From Punctularia strigosozonata HHB-11173 SS5 (lineage: Eukaryota > Basidiomycota > Agaricomycetes > Corticiales > Punctulariaceae), in NCBI RefSeq assembly GCF_000264995.1, contig NW_006767435.1, positions 2,377,872 to 2,441,871 on the forward strand: a DNA stretch of 64,000 nucleotides. Direction: 5' to 3'. The notes under the pieces were generated by a model that was not told the DNA's origin, did no database searches, and saw only the letters and a program-made list of their open reading frames with translations. Made by a program: the position numbers and the translations under genes. Position 1 is the first letter of the stretch; the number at the start of each line of letters is the position of its first letter. Shown here in pieces: positions 47,051-60,100 of the stretch.

Positions 47051-48947
47051 TCATAGATCCTGTCTTTTGTGGTATACCTCCATGGCAGGTTTCGCGCCAG
47101 AGGCCCTCAACTCGCTGGCAACTTTCTCCGCGCCTTCGAAAACACGGATCAGATTTCCGCCAGCGAGACCTGCAAGTTCGCGGCGAGTCCATCCGCGCGA
47201 GTACAGCTCCGCAATCTGCAAGCAGTTAGGCCGCTTCAGCGTGCAAGTACGGTCGTAAGCATCGGAGGACGCACAAGTTCGGGATATTTGGATACGTCGT
47301 CCAGTCCAGCCGGCGTGCTACCAATACCGTCGTAGTCGCTCCCGATACCGACACTGAAGTTAGGAGCCATCAACCCACGGGCACGCAATGGACGGTTAGT
47401 ATGCACGCACTGCTTCCTGCCAGCCACGTTTCCGATATGGTCGATGTGATCGGCAACGAGTTTGAGGTCCGCCTTCTCAGGAGGTTTGGAGACGAAGAAA
47501 GGCGCGAAGTTAACCTGTCCGACAAGCACTACGTTAATCAAAGAACACTGGGTGAGCTTAGCACGGAAGCGACGTACCATGACGACGGCATCCGTCTGAT
47601 CCTTCCCGGTGCCGATCAACTTCAGGATCTCGTCGGGCACATTTCTGGGTACGTTCGCAATTGCCCTTGCTGAAGAGTGGGACCAGATGACGGGCGCCTT
47701 GGACAGTTTGATCGCCTGGGCGGCCGTCGCGTCAGAGGTGTGTGAGAGGTCGACGAGCATCCCGAGGCGGTTCATCTCGTGGATAAGCGTGCGTCCAATC
47801 TCACTATTGGGATGTTAGTCAGTGAATTGCCGGTTAACTGGATGACGTCGCACCTGAGACCGCCATGCAGAGGTTCGATGGGTTCCAGAATGCCGCACGA
47901 GTCCGCGAAAGCGTTGTGGCACGAATGCGTAAGGGTCATATAGCGAACACCGAGTTCGTAAAACTGGCGGAGGGCAGCAAGCGAGTTGCCAATTTGGTGG
48001 CCGCTATAACGCGACATCGGCATTACGTTAGGACGGATCTGGCAGTATTGCGCACTAACCCTTCGATGCCGAGGAAACTGGCAATCTTGCCGCGGATGAT
48101 GGCCTCTTTCGCATCGCCAGTTCCCAAAGACAATTGGAAAGTCTACGCAAAATATGTTCAGAGATGCACTAGACAACGACGCATGCGTACATCCGGGTAC
48201 TTCTCGATGAGCAGTTTCGCAACGTCGATCTGTTCTAACGTGTCCCTATAATGATGCGTTCATGAGGTCACTGCCCCACGGCATCACCTCATCGGTGTGG
48301 CCTCACCTGACGCGCCAGGTTGCGTTGAGGAAGTCCGGTCCAGCAGAGTCTCCGTCAGGGCAGCCGACGTAGACCGACCTGTGAGCGGGCATCAATCACG
48401 AGGGTATGACAAACCGGCATGATTATACTCGCCAGAAGAAGCCACCTACTTGGCCCTTCTTCAGACGGGGGATGTCTACGTGAGCAGGCATCTCCTTCTC
48501 AAGGTCGATGGCCGTGACATTATTCGAGTACAGCCCGCGGGCAAGGATAGGTAGATCTGTAACATACGTCAACTGGGTTCAGCCTAAGCTGCGAGGGTAG
48601 TCCTCACCGATGTGCCCATCCTGTCCAACAATTGAATATTATCGGCATATACTTCAGAAGCCACTATAGCTCACGATGATTGGGGCTTCTTTCAAAATGA
48701 CATGAGCCGCCTTCAACGGATCCTTCGGCAACGTTCCTCTGTCTCCAGTGCCAAGGTTGAGTTTGTCCGCGGCGACGAACATCACAATGAGGGCCGCGAC
48801 GAAAACCGCAGTGAGCACCCCTGAGACGATTACGCGCACTTTGGCTGCGCGAGCGATGCGTTCGTGCGCTTCATGTTCCTCGTCGGAGCGCGCAAAGGGG
48901 CGACTATTCGAGAGCAAGGGCGCGGTTTCTTCACCATTGGACGCCAT
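47051..48947 (-). CDS. Membrane dipeptidase (peptidase M19, renal dipeptidase family)
   Basis: A gene with many introns and roughly 430-460 residues. The N-terminus is cytosolic ([20 protein letters not shown]), then one membrane helix ([20 protein letters not shown]) anchors it as a type II protein. The catalytic metal motifs appear in order: an HID-type stretch after the anchor (near 48500), then [70 protein letters not shown] and [20 protein letters not shown]. The last exon ends [11 protein letters not shown]19 enzymes cleave dipeptides with a binuclear zinc centre. Position at the surface or secretory system fits nutrition or glutathione turnover; the exact substrate is unknown. Confidence 0.9.
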
Positions 48948-49673
48948 GGTTGTGGTCGTGGTCAGCGTTGAACACGCGAGTCGGGCGATGTGGACCCATG
49001 CGCGCGACTCGAAGCGGCAAAGCACGACGCCGCAGTCGCGATAAACGTCACCATACTGTATGGCCACCAGGGGCTGTGCTCAGGGCGTGCAAAGCGAACC
49101 GTCAGTGCAACTTGACCACATGTTTTGCTTTGTCTGTCGGGCCACATAGACGAAGAAGTGACGATATCTGCAATGTATTGGCAAGGCGAAGTAGAAGAAA
49201 GTTCGACTTGACTGGATTTCCTCGGGATAGACACACAAAGCCAAGTAATCCTGCTAGTAGCATTGCATGCCTGTTGGCATCCCATCCAAGAACATTACAT
49301 TCAAGGGCCATTCATTCCGGATCCATGCTTTGTGTTCTTGAGGACGTCCTCATGGGCCACGACCGAACTCCTGCAATGCCAGCGCCCGTCCCTGGGGGTA
49401 TAAAGAGGCAGATGGTTTGGTAGACTCTGCCAGCACCTGAGCTTTTGATCGTCCCTCGTTAACCATTCTAACTGCTCGCAAAGGCATGTCTACCACACTA
49501 TATGTGATATTGACTGACCAAATCTCGACTTCGCCCACAGCTCTGGATTTGACGCGGTTTGCTTTAAGAAACAGCGTACAACTTACACATTCCTAATCTG
49601 CATGTACGTCATCGCCCTAAAGCGCCGTAAACCATATACTCATCTGCTTTCTATATATCTAGTCACCGTCGAG
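48948..49673. other. Intergenic region with a TATA box
   Basis: About 725 bp upstream of the dipeptidase start. A clear TATAAAG lies at about 49399-49405 on the plus strand, about 270 bp before the small frame at 49674. It may drive a transcript in that direction; no gene within this stretch is supported. Confidence 0.35.
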
Positions 49674-49880
49674 ATGTCTTCTCAACCTAACCAGCAGTCT
49701 ACCCCCGCCTATCAGGGTGGCGCCACACTCACTCGGGTCTCTGCACGGATGCCTCAGGGCCAGAACCATCCCAGCAGCCCAAGTCGTCCTGCGTCCGCAC
49801 GTTCGAAGACAACAAATAGCCCACAAAAGTCGAAACACGGTGCGAACGGAGCACAGTCCTCCCTGAACGTTAAAAAGTGA
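49674..49880 (+). CDS. Small disordered hypothetical protein, 68 residues
   Basis: An open frame starting MSSQPNQQSTPAYQGGATL and ending in a Lys-rich tail. It is rich in Ser, Gln, Pro and Asn and has no fold I recognise. Upstream TATA-like boxes (49399, 49651) make expression possible. The frame also continues upstream to another ATG at 49602, so the true start is uncertain. It could be a chance frame. Confidence 0.25.
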   Translation: MSSQPNQQSTPAYQGGATLTRVSARMPQGQNHPSSPSRPASARSKTTNSPQKSKHGANGAQSSLNVKK

Positions 49881-52391
49881 AACAAGGAAGAATTTTACCG
49901 GCTGCTGGCGTAAAATCTAATGTATCACTCATCTACTGTCGATCAGTAGTATATCGGAAATTCAACAAATCGAGAGGACTTTTCCCATTATATGTAGTGC
50001 CGACTTGCCAGCTCAAAGGTCTCGCTGTCACGCGGTCAGACAGACTCTCAAATCTCTCGAAGCCATCCGATTTCTGCTGCTTGGTAAACGGCAACTACCC
50101 CATTACCGCGTATTGACTGGGCGCGCTCGTGGCGGCTATTATCCGATGGGCATGGGGAATCGTATAAATTATGACTTTCGCGATCCCGATGTCTTAATGA
50201 ATTCGTTTCTCTACCCATTTTAGAGATACTTATGTACGTGGCACAGATATGTACATGGATATTCAAGGCCTAGGTAGTAGGCTCTACGTGTTATCGATGA
50301 CGCAATGGACCCTTTCTTTACAACAACAAGCGGGGTCTCCGTTCGCTACTTCATGCTCGCCGCGGAAACATTCGGACAGGATCAGTGTGGATGCCAGCGT
50401 CTTGCAGATCATATAGTTGATGGGATCGGATATCATGAATGATCATTTCGCAGATGTCAGGAGATGTGTGAGTGATTGACAATGCAGTCCCTGCCAGTGC
50501 GTGCATAGTAGGTGCATACATCGATTAGTACTTATCGTCCGAACGGCTTGCAACAGGGATCGACGAAGCATCAGTGCTATATCCTGGTGCAGACGAAGCT
50601 GATGTTGTCCGGAGCCTCAAGGGCAAAATACGGGTGCCCACTGATGCCACCCCTTCGTTCCGCTGGCAAGGCTTCCGCGTCGAGGTACATGCTTTGCGTG
50701 CGCAAGCATCTACAGATCTGATCAACTCCTCACAGGACTTGGTTCGGGTGATCATACTGCATAATAACCTCAAGTCGGTTCAAGTCGAGCTGCCTGTGTG
50801 GATTGTGACGGACACTTCGCCACGTAACGTTCTTCTCGAACCACCTAATACCTCGCTCTCCGTTGTTGGCACACCACCGGCCCGACACATATGCCAAGCT
50901 CACGACACGAGGACCTCTTATGGGCCCGTGGTGATGTGGTAAAACGACTCAGGCAGCAGGATAACGTTCGTTTCGGTCACGTAACTCCGTACATATCCTG
51001 CTCGTGTATCTTGTCGTATGGATGCTGCTATGTCTGGCTGCATCTCGGAGCCCACCAATGCGATCATTGACCGAACAGCAACGTTCAAGAGCGCGAAAAA
51101 AGACATCGCCAAAAAGAAGCAGGAGCACGGCCGATACACATCATCGCCATATCGAAGGCTAGAGTGCCTCCGTGGTGTTGAACAAGAACTACAGAAGCGT
51201 TTTCGATAGATCATCAGACGCCTTTGACCGATCTTGATGTGCGGATCCAGATGAGGCTATACGAGGGATACGCAAAGGAGTGGCGTCCAGAGCGAGGCAG
51301 CGCGAAGGGTTATGTGATGTTGGTTGCGAATGTGGCGTTGAGTACCGCACGAGGTATAAGACCAGGTGACGGGGAGCGGAAGAGGAGAAGTTCCACCCTC
51401 GTGAGGAGCGGGTGAGACTTGAATTGACGGCGAACTCGGGACAAGCTTAGACGGGCGTTGACGTCGAGGCAAATATAGTCGAAGCTGACAGAGCTCTGAG
51501 AACGTTAATCCTGCGCGCTGCGCCTGGTTTGGCCGGCGTGATTGGGTCCCGTCCAGAGCAGACTGGCCGTATCTGGCAGCAGCAATGCTCGTATCGGAGC
51601 GGGAAGCACTATCGGAGGTGGTCAGAGACCGCCTTCCTCTGATAAATAAAGAGCGAGCCGCCGAGTCGAGCCCGCGACGCGATATGGAGAGAATGCAGGG
51701 GAGTTCTTTTTTGCCGGTGACGTTTGAGTATGACGGCGTCGAGGAGCCTCTGGAAGGCGAGCATGACGGTGTTGGAGTGGTCTTTGACATCGTCGTTCGT
51801 CGGGACAGAGAAACGGCCGCGAGTTCGTCCGAGCACGCCGTCCGCCGTATACTTGGCGGCGCGGACCAATGAGAGCAGCAGGCCTAGACAATAGGCGGGG
51901 AACGACGGATAGGGCAGGCCAATGACAGGCGAGAAGGCCGGGAAGACGAAGGATATCAAATCCTTGCGAAAGATGCGGATCAGATTGAGATCAAGATTGG
52001 CGCCGGCGCCTGGTGAGCGGCGCATGCCATCGTCCGCGACGAGCACAGGCCTGTGGGCTGCCTTGTGCGCCGGTTGGGGGCCGATGGGAGTGCTGATGTG
52101 GGCGGCGACGGTGCCAGCGATGCGCCAGGGAGCGGTGCCTACCGGGAGAGACGACGACTCGGACGTTGGCGGGATACAATTAGAATCCACGCGGCTTACG
52201 TCAGCGACACCGGAAGAGGACCAGCTGTGCTCCGAGCCACCACCTTCCTTCGCCTTCGCCCTTTTGAGCGCGGGCTGCCATCCCGGCACTGCCCCGCCCC
52301 CATGCCCCGTCGTCGTTTCGCCTCCTGAACGCCGTCTCACGTTCCCTCCCGCCGCCGCCGTCGCCGCTTCCCCGACGCGCTCGACCGCGCC
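49881..52391. other. Intergenic region, 2.5 kb, no supported gene
   Basis: Several frames occur but none is convincing. The best are plus 50574-50942 (122 residues, LYPGADEADVVRSLKGKIRV) and minus 51609-52457 (282 residues with one hydrophobic stretch, FPAYCLGLLLSLVRAAKY), which overlaps the first exon of the ankyrin gene in antisense. Neither has splice-linked partners or a family match. The right part holds the ankyrin gene promoter. Confidence 0.3.
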
Positions 52392-55300
52392 ATGTTGCGC
52401 TCGCAGAAACCGGACGCAAAGTACAACGTCACCACCGATTGTGAGTTTCCTGCCCATCCAGCCCCTCCTCCCCGCACCGCGCGCTCATCGCACGCACTGC
52501 AGTCCCCCATCTCGGGCTCCATCAGGCAGCCGCGACAGGCAACGTCGGCCTTGTCAAGTACGCTCTCCAGGAGGGCCAGCCCATCAACTCCGTTCTCGAC
52601 GGCGTCCTCCCACTGCACGCCGCCGCCTCTGGTGGCTCAGAAATCGTCGTCAGGCTACTCATAGATGCTGGCGCCGACGTCAACGCCCCCCGTCTACCTC
52701 GCCGCTACATCACCTCCTCCTCCTCTCACCCCTCCCACCACCATGACCGCCACAAAGCAGATAGGGACAGGGATAGGGACCGCGAACCACGCATGCCCGT
52801 GGGCACCTCAGGATCCACCCCACTCCACTTTGCCGCAGCCAATGGACACGAGGCCGTCGTCCGCATATTGCTCAAGCACGGCGCTCGCGCTGACAAACCA
52901 GACAAGAACGGCATCCTACCCGAGAAGGTCGCCCGCGACAACGGCTGGGTGCGCGTCGCCGACATCCTCCGCGACTGGGCCGAAGATCGTGATCGCGATC
53001 TGCGCGAGCGCGACGAGATTGGCGCGGCGATAAGAACGTCCGGCGCTAGCGGAGACAACGAGGCCGCGGGCTCGATGAGCAAGCGTCTACGGGTCAAACG
53101 CAGCATCGAGGGCCTCCTCCTCCGCCACTCGAGCTCGCAGCAGTTTTCTCAACCATCGCCCACAACCTCAGAACACCCGCACATTTCTCAACTAGACCTC
53201 ACTTCCTCGCCCAAACCCCTGGGCGAATACACGTTTTACCCCACGTCCGGCGCCAGCGTGGAGGAGTTTCAGGGCACCGAGTCCCGCCGGCCGTCCCTGC
53301 CCCAAATCCACGAGCATGGTCACCACACCGTCCCATTACCTCACTTCCGCACCAAGAAGTCCCGCCGTCCGCGAAGCGCGGGCACCGACGCCGAAGACCA
53401 ACCGCTGCAGAGCACCGGCCGCAAGTTGGGCACCAAGTACTCGCTCATGAACATGCTCCGCAAGAGCACAGAGACGCCCGATGAATCGCCCAAGCCGTCC
53501 CTGTCTCCGATCCCCAGGACCGCCCCTCTCCCAGGCACCTCGCCCAGCGCGGTTGAGCTGCACCACGCGCTGTCCAATGAGCGCCTCCGGGCCCGGGATC
53601 GGTCCGGTTCCGGTTCCGGCTCGGCCGCATCGGCCTCGGCCTCGGCATCTTCCCGGCCGGGCCATCGCATCCTCCTGGGACACGGCCGCTCTTCCTCTGG
53701 GGGACAGTCGTCGCCTCATGTCCACCCGCCGCCTTCGTCTTCCTACCATAGTTCGTCATCTCCGTTAGCCCAGCCCGCTCGATTACGCTTCGATAGTACG
53801 TCGACGAACAACTCCGCTGTCTCACTCGTACCTGGCCGGCGACCCCTTGGTCCGGGCTCCGGCCTAGGTCTCGGCCTGGGCTTGCGGGCGTGCAGCAGCG
53901 CGAATTCGCTCGGGAGGCACGATCGACGGGGATCGAGTACGGAGCGGCATGCCGCCGCTGGTGGTGCGGGTCACCACATGCCCGACAGCGCGCCGCCGGG
54001 CGTGGGCTCGTTCGACAAGCGGCACGGGGCTTACATCACGGAAGAGCCGGCCTTCCTCGGCGAAGAAGACGGCGAGGACGCGGGTGACGAAGACGAGGAA
54101 GAGGACGAGTACGGAGAGCCGCTCGACACGCTCGCCGAGACGTCGCGCATCCGTGCGCGATTTGCGCACAGGACGCGCATGCGCGGGCGCTCGATCGGCA
54201 GCTCGACATCGTCTCTGTCCCCCATCCTGTCGCCTGGCGCGATGCCTGACGCGTCGGGTGCTGGCACGGGCCCTAGCGCGAGCGCATCTGGCACACCCAA
54301 TCGTGAGGTGGAGGGCACCGAGTTTCCGTTCAGCATTACGCAGCCTCCGCCAGCGGACGAGGAGCCGGAAGCGAAGCGCCTTGGCGTGCCGGCGCAGAGC
54401 GAGGCGGAGAACCGCATGCGGGGCGGCTCGGTCAGCAGCATGAGCACGTCCACGAGCGCGGGCGGCGTGGCGACCCCCGCCCCCGCTACACGCCTTCCCC
54501 TTCCGGTTCCGCGCAAGTTTTCGCTCGAGTCGATCGCGCAGGGCGTACCGATGCCGGACGCGGGCTCGGAAGGGAGGGAAGGCCAGGCGGCGGCGGACGT
54601 GATATTGGGCGGAAAGAGGGGTGGTCCCCGACCCAGCTTTTCGAGCGTGGTCTCGCAGGCGTCGGCATCCTCCAGCCGCCCGTCGCTGTCGTCTGGCTTG
54701 GCGCACCTTCATCATCGCCACGGGAGGAGACCGTCCCATCCTCGGGCGGCCGCCCTCGGCATCGATCTCAGCGAAATCTCGAGCAGGCAAGAGGCCGAGG
54801 CGCTCGTGTTGCGTGCCGAGCGCTCAATTCTCGATCTCGACCTCGACGCGGACGGGGCCTCTCCCGACGTCGAGAACGATGGCCCGATGAAGGAGTGGGG
54901 CATGAGCCCTCTCAGTGCCCGCCTTGCTGCCTATGGCGAGAGCTTGGCGATTCAGCGTATGATGCAGCAGGAGGAGCAGGAGCGTCTCGGTGAGGAGAAG
55001 ATGAAAAACCACCGCGACAAGCAGGAAGCACGGTCTTTGCGTCCAACCGCGGTATCATTGGAGAGACAGTCTAGCCTCGACGCCAAGACATCTGTTACAA
55101 GGAAGAAGAGAAGAGCGCCAAAGATGAAGCGTCCGCATACGAGTGGGGCTACCGACCAAGGTTGGGACAACAGTGAGTAGACGTTACCTTTAGCCTTGAC
55201 TACATACGCTGATAACGTGTGCTTAGCCTGGCAAACCCAGCTCAGCGCGTCTTCAGGCAGCGGGTCTGGCTCGCGTGTCAGGCACCTTCCCTTCAGGTCC

Positions 55301-55834
55301 ATATCCTACACCATCACCGCGGAGAAGTCGACGATCAGCGACGATGAACAGGAGTTGTATGACGACGTTCCAGACAGCGCTGATACCGGTATCACTATCG
55401 TCGAGACCTGCCCGACGCCGATACAGACGCCCATCGAGCCCACAGGCTTCCGCAAGGCTGTCTCCGCCGAGATGGAGCGCACGCACTCTAGCTCGTGCCC
55501 CAACTCAAACTCGCCCTCCCCCGCTCGTCCTCTCACGCCCGACATCTACTACAGCGACGAGGGCTCGACGATTGGCGTCCCGCTGTCGCGCGTGTCGACG
55601 GCGCCACTGCCGAGCAGCACGCCGGGCGTGAGCGAGCTCGGTGAATTCTTCGCGCCCTCCCATCCGTCGTCTTCCGGCCGACGCGATCTCGGCGTCCAGG
55701 CGAAACACCACGCGAGCGTTAACAAGCTTGCACGCATGGGATTCTCGGGCCCGGCAGTGACCGGCGCCGCGCAAGCGAAACCCAAGTTTGGAGGATTCAG
55801 AAGCCTGGTGCAATCGTTGAAAGGCAGATCGTGA
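52392..55834 (+). CDS. Ankyrin-repeat protein, large disordered tail, 1108 residues
   Basis: Three exons (52392-52440, 52503-55172, 55227-55834) in phase. Residues about 20-190 hold the ankyrin repeats: LGLHQAAATGNVGLVKYALQ, VLPLHAAASGGSEIVVRLLI, then after a His/Arg/Asp-rich insert STPLHFAAANGHEAVVRILL, followed by a partial repeat and an acidic/basic helix. The remaining 900 residues are low-complexity, Ser, Pro and Gly rich, with charged stretches (EEDGEDAGDEDEEEDEYGE) and short conserved-looking islands (LGIDLSEISSRQEAEALVLR; LSARLAAYGESLAIQRMMQQ). Ankyrin repeats mediate protein binding; a scaffold role at the cell cortex or in signalling is plausible. The last exon carries KSTISDDEQELYDDVPDSAD and ends SLVQSLKGRS. 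Confidence 0.85.
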
Positions 55835-56430
55835 GCGTCTCGGCGACGCTCTACGACTGGCCTCGTTCTGCCCACATGTTACATCTTCGCGATCTCTCTT
55901 CCCACACACCCAAGCATTTCACCCCTCGTCAAACTGTTCCACTTTTCACCCGTCGTTCTGCAAACACGCACGCATTTGTGTCATAGCGCTGTCCATCCGA
56001 ACACTCCCATTTGTTGTTCTCCAGCAATGTGTTATTTACTACTCCCCCCTTACCGCTACTCGGTTATCCCGCTCGTGTTGTTCGCGACGCCTCTCCAGTT
56101 GCGCGCTTTTCTCCGAGTTTGTATCGGTTACAAGGGCACACCTATGTACTCTTCCCCTGTTTGTACTAGATCGGCAATGTCTGTATAGTAGAAGTCACTG
56201 GATCAAGCGACAAAAGCATTTCTTGAGTGTCAGAATATGCATTTTGGGGGTAAATGGCACGCGAATCAACACGATATCCTCATGATTTCATCTTGACTAC
56301 AATCTAGACGTGATACAGGTAATATCCGACATGCGCAACTTCCCTTCACCTCATCCACTCCGATGGTTTCGTGCCGTATCGTTCCATAATACAATTTGTA
56401 TGTGCAGTGAGTTCGTTGGTCAATCGTCAT
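55835..56430. other. Convergent intergenic region
   Basis: About 600 bp between convergent stops of the ankyrin gene and the first sedolisin. No gene or repeat recognised. Confidence 0.4.
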
Positions 56431-58451
56431 TCAGGCAGCCAATGCGGCCGCGAGCAACTTGGAGAAGATCGGAGTGCCGAGCCCTGTTAATGGGTCCCAT
56501 CCTGTCGCCGCCGTGAACGCAGACTGTCGCAAGCAGTCAGTCGTGAACGTCATATCTCCCAGGAAAACGTGCGCTTACCGCTGTGCTGGGACAGGTGAAT
56601 CCGGTGTTCTTCCCGATGGTGATGTCGGTGAAAGCGCTCGAAGCCGACGAGTAGATGAAGGGGTTCAAGAAGCCAAGAACGGGTTTCCCGGCAGCGAGAA
56701 GCTGGTCATTGATCAAAGCGATGATGCTCGCAAAGCTCGGCGACGATGCGGACGTGCCGCCAACAAGGCCGGTCTCGCCTCCGGAGACAACCTCGAAGTT
56801 CCAACCTTGCAGGGCAACCTATCCACCGAGAGATCAGATTATAACTCGTATAATGTCGAAGTATCCACTGACGTCTGGGTATCCACGGCCGGTCTTACTG
56901 AACACGCCGGCGAAGTTGGACGGGAGGGCGTTGAGGAACGCGGGTACTACCGTCGCCTGGTACGAAGGGCGCGCAAATACAGCTGAGAACCCACCGCCGG
57001 TGAAGTTGATCGCCCGCTCAGGCTGCACGCCAATGGTGGAGCCAACAGAGGTTACGAACGGGCAGCTGGCCGGGAACACGGGGATGAAGGTGTTGGAGGT
57101 GCACTGGTCCAGACTGTCGTGGTTGCCGCGAACGCCACCGTCGCCCGACGCGTTGATCACGGAAATACCGCGAGCGCCGAGTGCCATGTACGCGTTGCAG
57201 ATCTTCCTGTACAAAACAGTCAATATGCTTCCGGTGAGCGCCTGAGAAACCCCGAGAACGTACGTTGCCGTGCTCGCGGAGATGGAATTCTCGTTGGTAC
57301 CGTAGGAGGTAGTCATCACCGAAGGGGGATTTGCGACGCTTTGCAGGAAAGTTGCCGTGTCCAAGAGTGCAGTCAAGAAGTTCGAGTTGCCGTTTGAGAG
57401 GAAGGTAACGGGAACGCCTGTGGCTACACCGATGGTGTACTCCGTGTCAAGGTTAGCCTCGGTTCTGAAATATCGCGGATGATTAGTGTATCGTCAGATG
57501 GAATAGTGACACGTGCATACCCAGCATCGGCCGCGGCTTGGGGGTTGGTACCGCCGTCTACGGTTCCGAGAGTGAAAGTCGTCGCGGAGTTTATATCAGG
57601 CCGGAATTGCTTGAGGAAAGACTGATAGACGGCGGTTGTTTTCAGTCCCACAGCATCATGGCCCCGCTGAAGGCTGCTTACCGAGATATCTGCCTTTTGA
57701 GCAAACTGCTGGACGTAAGCCGTCACGAGAAGAGTGTTGCTCTTGTCCGTCGCTGGCGCGGCGGGAATCCCATAGATATCCTGGAGACAAACCGGGGTGA
57801 TCGTGGAGTTGCAGGACGCAGGGATGGCTCGCTTATCAGGCGTAGCGATGGGTCTGGGCACGAGACGAGGGTTCGGGTCCTCGAACGAGGTGGTGGGGTG
57901 AATGGTGTCAATGTGGCCAACGAGCTCCGACGGGATAGAAACGGACAAAGTCCGCACCAACGGCTCGGAGATATCCTCGTGGGTGAAGGTTTGGAACGAT
58001 GCGCCGAAAAGGGTGTTTGCATGCCCAACAGTTGTCGTGAAGGACACCCAGTCGCCGTTAGGAGACACCACTGACGTCTCCAGGTTGTTGGCCTGAGCAA
58101 ATGCGTTGAATGCGGCAACGGTTGCGTCGGAGGGCGCGACAAACGACTTGACCTCGTCTATGCAGTAGCTTCAGCAGACGGTCGCAATCAAACATAATGT
58201 GACCTACCAGCCGAAAGCCATTGTCTGAAGTCCTGGCTGCCGGGTGTGCTGATCGACATCACCTTGCTTTGTAGACCCGCGATGTTGTTGGACGCGAGTC
58301 CGACACGCAATGTGATGGTCTGATCGGCAGGGGCAGCGCCCTTGCTGACGAATCCGCTTGGGGGCGAAGACCGACCCTCATGAAACACGAGGGACGCCGA
58401 TACGCACGCAGCGGCAGAGACGAGGGCAAGGAGCTTGGACAGAGCCAGCAT
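56431..58451 (-). CDS. Secreted sedolisin (peptidase S53), copy 1
   Basis: Multi-exon gene of roughly 560 residues. The start at 58451 gives MLALSKLLALVSAAACVSAS, a signal peptide. A pro-kumamolisin-type propeptide follows (SLVFHEGRSSPPSGFV; DWVSFTTTVGHANTLFGASF). The S53 catalytic residues are visible: the EANLD segment (Glu and Asp) near 57440, the Asp of NASGDGGVRGN near 57140, and the Ser of GGTSASSPSF near 56740. The C-terminus GWDPLTGLGTPIF ends LLAAALAA, with the calcium site region DITIGKNTGF before it. Sedolisins are acid serine-carboxyl proteases that remove tripeptides from protein N-termini in the extracellular space. It is a tandem paralogue of the gene at 60101. A 60-nt intron (57622-57681) is in frame and free of stops. 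Confidence 0.92.
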
Positions 58452-58507
58452 CGTGCTTCAGTAAGACCCCAACGTCCTCACTGTCCGACATCGTCCGCAA
58501 TTTCACG

Positions 58508-58516
58508 ATTTTATAG
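58508..58516 (-). promoter_or_regulatory. TATA box of sedolisin copy 1
   Basis: CTATAAAAT read on the minus strand, 57-65 bp upstream of the ATG at 58451. The spacing agrees with the TATA box of copy 2. Confidence 0.6.
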
Positions 58517-60100
58517 TCGGGGGTGAAGCAGAGGTTGAGATAAGGCCAATAATAGCTCACGCGAGCATGCTGTTCATTTGGAGTTTCTGGATCGCGAGTG
58601 AGAGACCGGCGTGCAGTACGGTATGCCGAGCACACGCACTCAGGGAGGACGTTCCCATAAGAAGGCAGAAGGATTGAATTCGTTTGCCAGATATAGGACC
58701 ACGCATGGCGTGGCAGCTTCCGGGTAGCCGCAGCAAGTAAGCTGAGATCGGCGCTGAGGGTACGTTGTTGGTCGTTAGAGCAGTTCCATGGAGGTCATGG
58801 GAAGATGGTGGGAAGGCGTAGTAGTTACAGCAACGCCGACGAAGTTGCTTATTTCTCTCACGACCCGCAACCGCCTTCTATCTTCGCATTGCGCACCTAC
58901 GCAGTGAGAGGTCCATGCGACTGAAAGCAGAGATACAGATTACCGAGTGCGTGAGACCTGCGAACACATGAGGCTCCCTCTTGGTAGCCGTGACGGAACG
59001 CCATAACGTCGTCATCCTGCACTCGATGGCTTCGAGATATGCAATGCATCGCTCGGAGCATACATCGTGGTTCTATGCGAAGGCCTGAAGATGTTCTAGT
59101 GCGCGTTCATTGTTATCTCTTTGGCGCCTGACACACACATTCGCCTTCCAGAAACGAGATTCGTGATGGAGGCGCTCTTCGGCGCACGGCAAACCAGCTT
59201 CTACACCCCCGTTGGTCAATAAGCGAGGTCCCACGAGTATGCCAGGAAGGGAGTGGGGTAATAGAACATATCAAGGCCTGCTCGACCATCCAAGAGTAAG
59301 AAGCACGGATCCTCCGCATGCTTGCGGTCGATTGGCGCAGTGAAAGCGATCTCAAGCAGCTCCCTGGACAAGATGCAGCGAAACATCAACGGGCTCGTTC
59401 TCCTGAAGGTGATGCGTTGAAACTAGTTTGCACAGGCCACTTAAACGAGGACGCACTAGATGAATGTAGGAACCAGGCGACCAGCGTGCCTCAAAGTCGA
59501 TCAGAAGTCGTTCGGTGACATGTTGTTCTACCGATGTACAGTCGATCCACCGTATACCCAAGACTGCACCGTATACTTACATCGATGCAACCTGGCCATG
59601 ACCGAAGTTGTCGAACTATATATGCTACCTCGAGCGACGCCGGACGTGCGAGTCGTTTGTATTGATACGACCTGTCCGATTCATCCAAGCTCGTTCATTG
59701 GCCCAAATGCGTCCAAATAGTTGGAAGCCGCGTAGTGTCGTCAAGGTTCAAAGCGACATCATAGTGCAAACCCAGGTTGTATCCTGGTTGGAGGCTGTGA
59801 TAGTATATGTATACTTATTGGGAAGGCTGGGAAGGCGCGTTACAGGAATACAGCCTTAATCCGGCTTGAACCTCGCAGTACTTTGCACCACTTATATTCA
59901 TTCAGTCGTGCTAAGTAGTTCAAGGGTAATCAGTTACGAAAGTGCAGGGAATGCACGTTGAATAGTTTCGTTCCAGGTCACGATGCTTTGACGACCGTAG
60001 CCGCGTGTCCCGTTCCCAAGTCGTTCTTCACGGGACATCTCGCTGTTCTTTTCCCAAATGGTTTAGCACCGCACAGTTCATCATACACCAGTCGAGTACA
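58517..60100. other. Intergenic region between tandem sedolisins, 1.6 kb
   Basis: No gene recognised. Short frames near 59.3-59.7 kb lack splice partners. Confidence 0.35.

Noticed and set aside
50574-50942. 122-residue frame LYPGADEADVV...
   Set aside because: Reads like a protein fragment but has no partner exon, start context or known family.
53864-54790. 308-residue minus-strand open frame
   Set aside because: It is the shadow of the large ankyrin exon in GC-rich DNA, with an Arg/Ala-rich composition and no family resemblance.
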